Of a stretch of 64,000 bases of DNA, positions 60,174 to 64,000 are shown piece by piece. The stretch spans positions 62,001 through 126,000 of the forward strand of contig JAACJM010000193.1 in NCBI GenBank assembly GCA_013368315.1, given 5' to 3'. Under the pieces are notes generated by a model that was given only the letters and a program-made list of their open reading frames with translations, made no database searches and was not told where the DNA came from. Every line of letters begins with the position of its first letter. Position 1 is the first letter of the stretch. This DNA comes from Tetrapyrgos nigripes (lineage: Eukaryota; Basidiomycota; Agaricomycetes; Agaricales; Campanellaceae). The position numbers and the translations under genes were made by a program.

Positions 60174-63100
60174 GTGTGCAGGTTGCGTCCAGGGTGCGCG
60201 TAGGTTGCATCCAGATTGCGCGCAGGTTGCGTCCAGGGTGCGTGCAGGTTGCGTCCAGAGTGTGCGCAGGTTGTGTCCAGAGTGCGCCCAGATTGCGCGC
60301 AGGTTGCGTCCAGGGTGCGCGCAGGTTGCGCCCAGAGTGCGCGCAGGTTGCGCCCAGATTGCGCGCAGGTTGCGTCCAGGGTGCGCGCAGGTTGCGTCCA
60401 GAGTGCACACAGGTTGCACCCAGAGTGCGCGCAGGTTGCGCCCAGAGTGCGCGCAGGTTGCGCCCAGAGTGCGTGCAGGTTGCGCCCAGAGTGCGCGCAG
60501 GTTGCGTCCAGAGTGTGCGCAGGTTGCGTCCAGAGTGCGCGCAGGTTGCGTCTAGAGTGCGGGCAGGTTGCGTCCAGGGTGCACGCAGGTTGCGTCCAGA
60601 GTGCATGCAGGTTGTGTCCAGGGTGCGCGCAGGTTGCGTCCAGGGTGTGCGCAGGTTGCGTCCAGAGTGCGCGCAGGTTGCGCCCAGATTGCGCGCAGGT
60701 TGCGTCCAGGGTGCGCGCAGGTTGTGCCCAGAGTGCACGCAGGTTGCGCCCAGAGTGCGCGCAGGTTGCGTCCAGAGTGCGGGCAGGTTGCGTCCAGAGT
60801 GCGCGCAGGTTGCGTCCAGAGTGCGCGCAGGTTGCGTCCAGAGTGCGCGCAGGTTGCGCCCAGAGTGCGTGCAGGTTGCGTCCAGAGTGCGCGCAGGTTG
60901 CGTCCAGAGTGCGTGCAGGTTGCGTCCAGGGTGCGTGCAGGTTGCGTCCAGGGTGCGCGCAGGTTGCGTCCAGATTGCGCGCAGGTTGCGTCCAGGGTGC
61001 ATGCAGGTTGCGTCCAGAGTGCGCGCAGGTTGTGTCCAGAGTGCGCCCAGATTGCGCGCAGGTTGCGCCCAGAGTGCGCGCAGGTTGCGCCCAGAGTGCG
61101 GGCAGGTTGCGTCCAGAGTGCGGGCAGGTTGCGTCCAGGGTGCACGCAGGTTGCGTCCAGAGTGCATGCAGGTTGCGTCCAGGGTGTGCGCAGGTTGCGT
61201 CCAGGGTGTGCGCAGGTTGCGTCCAGGGTGTGCGCAGGTTGCGTCCAGAGTGCGCGCAGGTTGCGCCCAGATTGCGCGCAGGTTGCGTCCAGGGTGCGCG
61301 CAGGTTGCGCCCAGAGTGCACGCAGGTTGCGCCCAGAGTGCGCGCAGGTTGCGTCCAGAGTGCGGGCAGGTTGCGTCCAGGGCGCACGCAGGTTGCGTCC
61401 AGAGTGCGCGCAGGTTGCGTCCAGAGTGCGCGCAGGTTGCGTCCAGAGTGCGCGCAGGTTGCGCCCAGATTGCGCGCAGGTTGCGTCCAGAGTGCGCGCA
61501 GGTTGCGTCCAGGGTGCGCCCAGAGTGCGTGCAGGTTGCGCCCAGGGTGCACGCAGGTTGCGTCCAGGGTGCGCTGCGTGCAGGTTGCGTCCAGAGTGTG
61601 TGCAGGTTGCGTCCAGAGTGCGCACAGGTTGCGTCCAGAGTGCGTGCAGGTTGCGTCCAGAGTGCGCACAGGTTGCGTCCAGAGTGCGCGCAGGTTGCGT
61701 CCAGAGTGCACGCAGTTTGCGCGCAGGTTGCATCCAGAGTGCATGCAGGTTGCGTCCAGGGTGTGCGCAGGTTGCGTCCAGGGTGTGCGCAGGTTGCGTC
61801 CAGAGTGCGCGCAGGTTGCGCCCAGATTGCGCGCAGGTTGCGTCCAGAGTGCGCGCAGGTTGCGCCCAGAGTGCGCGCAGGTTTCGTCCAGAGTGCGTGC
61901 AGGTTGCGTCCAGAGTGCACGCAGGTTGCGTCCAGAGTGTGCGCAGGTTGCGTCCAGAGTGCGCGCAGGTTGCGCCCAGAGTGTGCGCAGGTTGCGTCCA
62001 GAGTGCGTGCAGGTTGCGTCCAGATTGCGCGCAGGTTGTGCCCAGATTGCGCGCAGGTTGCGTCCAGAGTGCGCGCAGGTTGCGCCCAGAGTGCGCGCAG
62101 GTTGCGTCCAGAGTGCGTGCAGGTTGCGTCCAGGGTGTGTGCAGGTTGCGTCCAGGGTGCGCGCAGGTTGCGTCCAGATTGCGCGCAGGTTGCATCCAGG
62201 GTGCGTGCAGGTTGCGTCCAGAGTGCGCGCAGGTTGTGTCCAGAATGTGCCCAGATTGCGCGCAGGTTGCGTCCAGGGTGCGCGCAGGTTGCGCCCAGAG
62301 TGCACGCAGGTTGTGCCCAGATTGCGCGCAGGTTGCGTCCAGGGTGCGCGCAGGTTGCGTCCAGAGTGCACACAGGTTGCACCCAGAGTGCGCGCAGGTT
62401 GCGCCCAGAGTGCGTGCAGGTTGCGCCCAGAGTGCGCGCAGGTTGCGCCCAGAGTGCGCGCAGGTTGCGCCCAGAGTGCGCGCAGGTTGCGCCCAGAGTG
62501 CGCGCAGGTTGCGTCCAGAGTGCGGGCAGGTTGCGTCCAGAGTGCGGGCAGGTTGCGTCCAGGGTGCACGCAGGTTGCGTCCAGAGTGCATGCAGGTTGC
62601 GTCCAGGGTGTGCGCAGGTTGCGTCCAGAGTGCACACAGGTTGGGCCCAGATTGCGCGCAGGTTGCGTCCAGGGTGCGCGCAGGTTGCGCCCAGAGTGCA
62701 CGCAGGTTGCGCCCAGAGTGCGCGCAGGTTGCGTCCAGAGTGCGTGCAGGTTGCGTCCAGGGTGCGTGCAGGTTGCGTCCAGAGTGCGTGCAGGTTGCGT
62801 CCAGGGTGCGTGCAGGTTGCGTCCAGGGTGTGCGCAGGTTGCGTCCAGAGTGCGCGCAGGTTGCGTCCAGAGTGCGCGCAGGTTGCGTCCAGAGTGTGCG
62901 CAGGTTGCGTCCAGGGTGCGCCCAGAGTGCGTGCAGGTTGCGCCCAGGGTGCGCGCAGGTTGCGCCCAGAGTGCGCGCAGGTTGCGCCCAGAGTGCGCAC
63001 AGGTTGCGCCCAGAGTGCGCGCAGGTTGTGTCCAGGGTGCGCGCAGGTTGCGCCCAGAGTGCACGCAGGTTGCGCCCAGAGTGCGCGCAGGTTGCGTCCA

Positions 63101-63525
63101 GAGTGCGTGCAGGTTGCGTTCAGAGTGCGTGCAGGTTGCGTCCAGAGTGCGTGCAGGTTGCGTCCAGAGTGCGCGCAGGTTGCGTCCAGAGTGCACACAG
63201 GTTGCGTCCAGAGTGCGCGCAGGTTGCGTCCAGCGTGCGCGCAGGTTGCGTCCAGAGTGCGCGCAGGTTGCGTCCAGAGTGCGCGCAGGTTGCGTCCAGA
63301 GTGCGCGCAGGTTGCGTCCAGAGTGCACGCAGGTTGCGCCCAGAGTGCGCGCAGGTTGCGTCCAGAGTGCACGCAGGTTGCGTCCAGAGTGCGGGCAGGT
63401 TGCGTCCAGGGTGCGGGCAGGTTGCGTCCAGAGTGCGCGCAGGTTGCGTCCAGAGTGCGCGCAGGTTGCGTCCAGAGTGCGCGCAGGTTGCACCCAGATT
63501 GCGCACAGGTTGCGTCCAGAGTGTG
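60174..63525. repeat. 22-bp satellite array
   Basis: About 150 copies of GTGCGCGCAGGTTGCGTCCAGA and close variants (GTGCGGGC, ATTGCGCGC, GCGCCCAGA, GGTGCGTGC). A few shortened units break the register (for example near 61510 and 62915). Since 22 is not a multiple of 3, each frame cycles through all three phases every 66 bp, giving peptides with a 22-residue period in every frame, open for more than 1000 codons. The array begins right at the outer edge of the palindrome's right arm. Confidence 0.95.
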
Positions 63526-63612
63526 CGCAACCTGCACGCACTCTGGGCGCACCCTGGACGCAACCTGCGCGCACTCTGGACGCAAACTGCGTGCACTCTG
63601 GACGCCGCCACC
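63526..63612. repeat. Inverted end of the 22-bp array
   Basis: The last three to four units run in the opposite orientation (GTGCGCAACCTGCACGCACTC and following), so the array terminates in a foldback against its own last copies. Confidence 0.88.
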
Positions 63613-64000
63613 TGCGCACTTTTGTCACACTGAAATACTTCTGTATTTCTTGGCTGTATTACCTAATGTATTACTGTGACACCATGTCACTCTGAAATTT
63701 CCCTGTAATCCAACTTGTCTTACAGCAGTCTTACAGCATTGCTCCCAAAATTTCTTCTCTCTGTAATACTTCTGTAATCCAAGGCAGAATACTTGTTGAA
63801 TGGCTTGGTGTAAGTTTGCTGTAATCCCTATGTAGGGCACTGGATATACAGGGATTTGGCCTCTGAAATCTCCCTGTAATACAACTTGTCTTACAGCAGT
63901 CTTACAGCATTGATCTGGAAAATTCTTCTCTCTGTAATACCTCTGTAATACAAGGTGGATTACTTATTGAATGACTTGTTGTAAGGTCACTGTAATACCT
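63613..64000. repeat. Diverged arm-like repeats beyond the satellite
   Basis: TTTGTCACACTGAAATACTTC, TTACTGTGACACCATGTCAC and GGCTTGGTGTAAG resemble the outer right arm (59855-60120), but with many differences. Two internal copies about 180 bp apart (63690-63790 and 63866-63980) share TTGTCTTACAGCAGTCTTAC. The block runs off the window end. No gene. Confidence 0.7.

Noticed and set aside
60174..63525. CRISPR-like array
   Set aside because: Units are contiguous without unique spacers, and the context is a eukaryotic nuclear genome.
60131..63695. Frames of about 1000-1170 codons over the 22-bp array as a giant repeat protein
   Set aside because: Open on both strands in several frames; the 22-residue peptide period follows directly from the 22-bp unit.
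52258..64000. Telomeric repeat
   Set aside because: No TTAGGG-type repeat on either strand; the 9-bp and 22-bp units are unrelated to known telomere repeats. A subtelomeric position remains possible.

Overview
The window reads as nuclear DNA of a filamentous fungus, most likely an Agaricomycete (mushroom-forming basidiomycete). The support is indirect: genes split by very short introns, an NB-ARC/TPR protein of the kind expanded in mushrooms, a DUF6533-type seven-helix membrane protein, a GMC oxidoreductase tail, and many eukaryotic transposons (Ty1/copia and Ty3/gypsy retroelements, hAT-type miniature elements, a Harbinger-type transposase, a Helitron-type helicase). I saw no ribosomal RNA, CRISPR array or prokaryotic operon. 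Host genes are few and most are damaged; this is a repeat-rich, accessory part of a chromosome.

Layout. 1-1.9 kb: remnants of an unrecognised minus-strand gene. 1.9-16.3 kb: two copies of one Ty1/copia family in opposite orientation. The first has gag to RNase H and a 3' LTR but no 5' LTR, and a 1.7-kb insertion splits its reverse transcriptase. The second has 5' LTR, primer-binding site, gag, protease and integrase but no reverse transcriptase. 16.7-18.5 kb: truncated Ty3/gypsy chromovirus fragment (integrase plus chromodomain). 18.9-22 kb: hAT-like miniature elements, one with a perfect 8-bp target duplication. 23.8-27 kb: pieces of other copia elements. 28.4-31.1 kb: G-rich repeats, a Harbinger-type transposase fragment and two more miniature elements. 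32.2-34.2 kb: a multi-exon DUF6533-like membrane protein gene (minus). 36.0-36.6 kb: retroelement pol remnant. 37.4-40.2 kb: an NB-ARC/TPR gene with three short introns, a 14-nt micro-exon and two single-base frame breaks. 40.4-44 kb: miniature elements and dispersed modules. 44.0-44.6 kb: C-terminal fragment of a GMC oxidoreductase. 45.1-46.7 kb: an unrecognised multi-exon gene. 48.8-50.9 kb: a Pif1/Helitron-type helicase with one frameshift.

The most unusual part is 51-64 kb. Positions 50986-60169 form an imperfect palindrome of about 9.2 kb with arms above 4 kb. Each arm holds an outer segment rich in GTGAC-spacer-GTCAC interrupted palindromes, then an array of a 9-bp unit (2.05 kb left, 1.07 kb right), then AT-rich degenerate repeats; about 360 bp of spacer lies between the arms, and the right arm carries a 552-bp tandem duplication. 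Directly outside the right arm is a satellite of a 22-bp unit (about 3.4 kb, roughly 150 copies), followed by more arm-like sequence to the window end. The very long open frames across both arrays exist because the units contain no stop codon on either strand; I do not regard them as genes. The overall form resembles a foldback-type mobile element, or a subtelomeric or other heterochromatic repeat block, next to a helicase remnant. That reading is inference.

The genes do not form a pathway. The clearest story is successive transposon insertion and decay, followed by amplification of repeats that can fold back on themselves.
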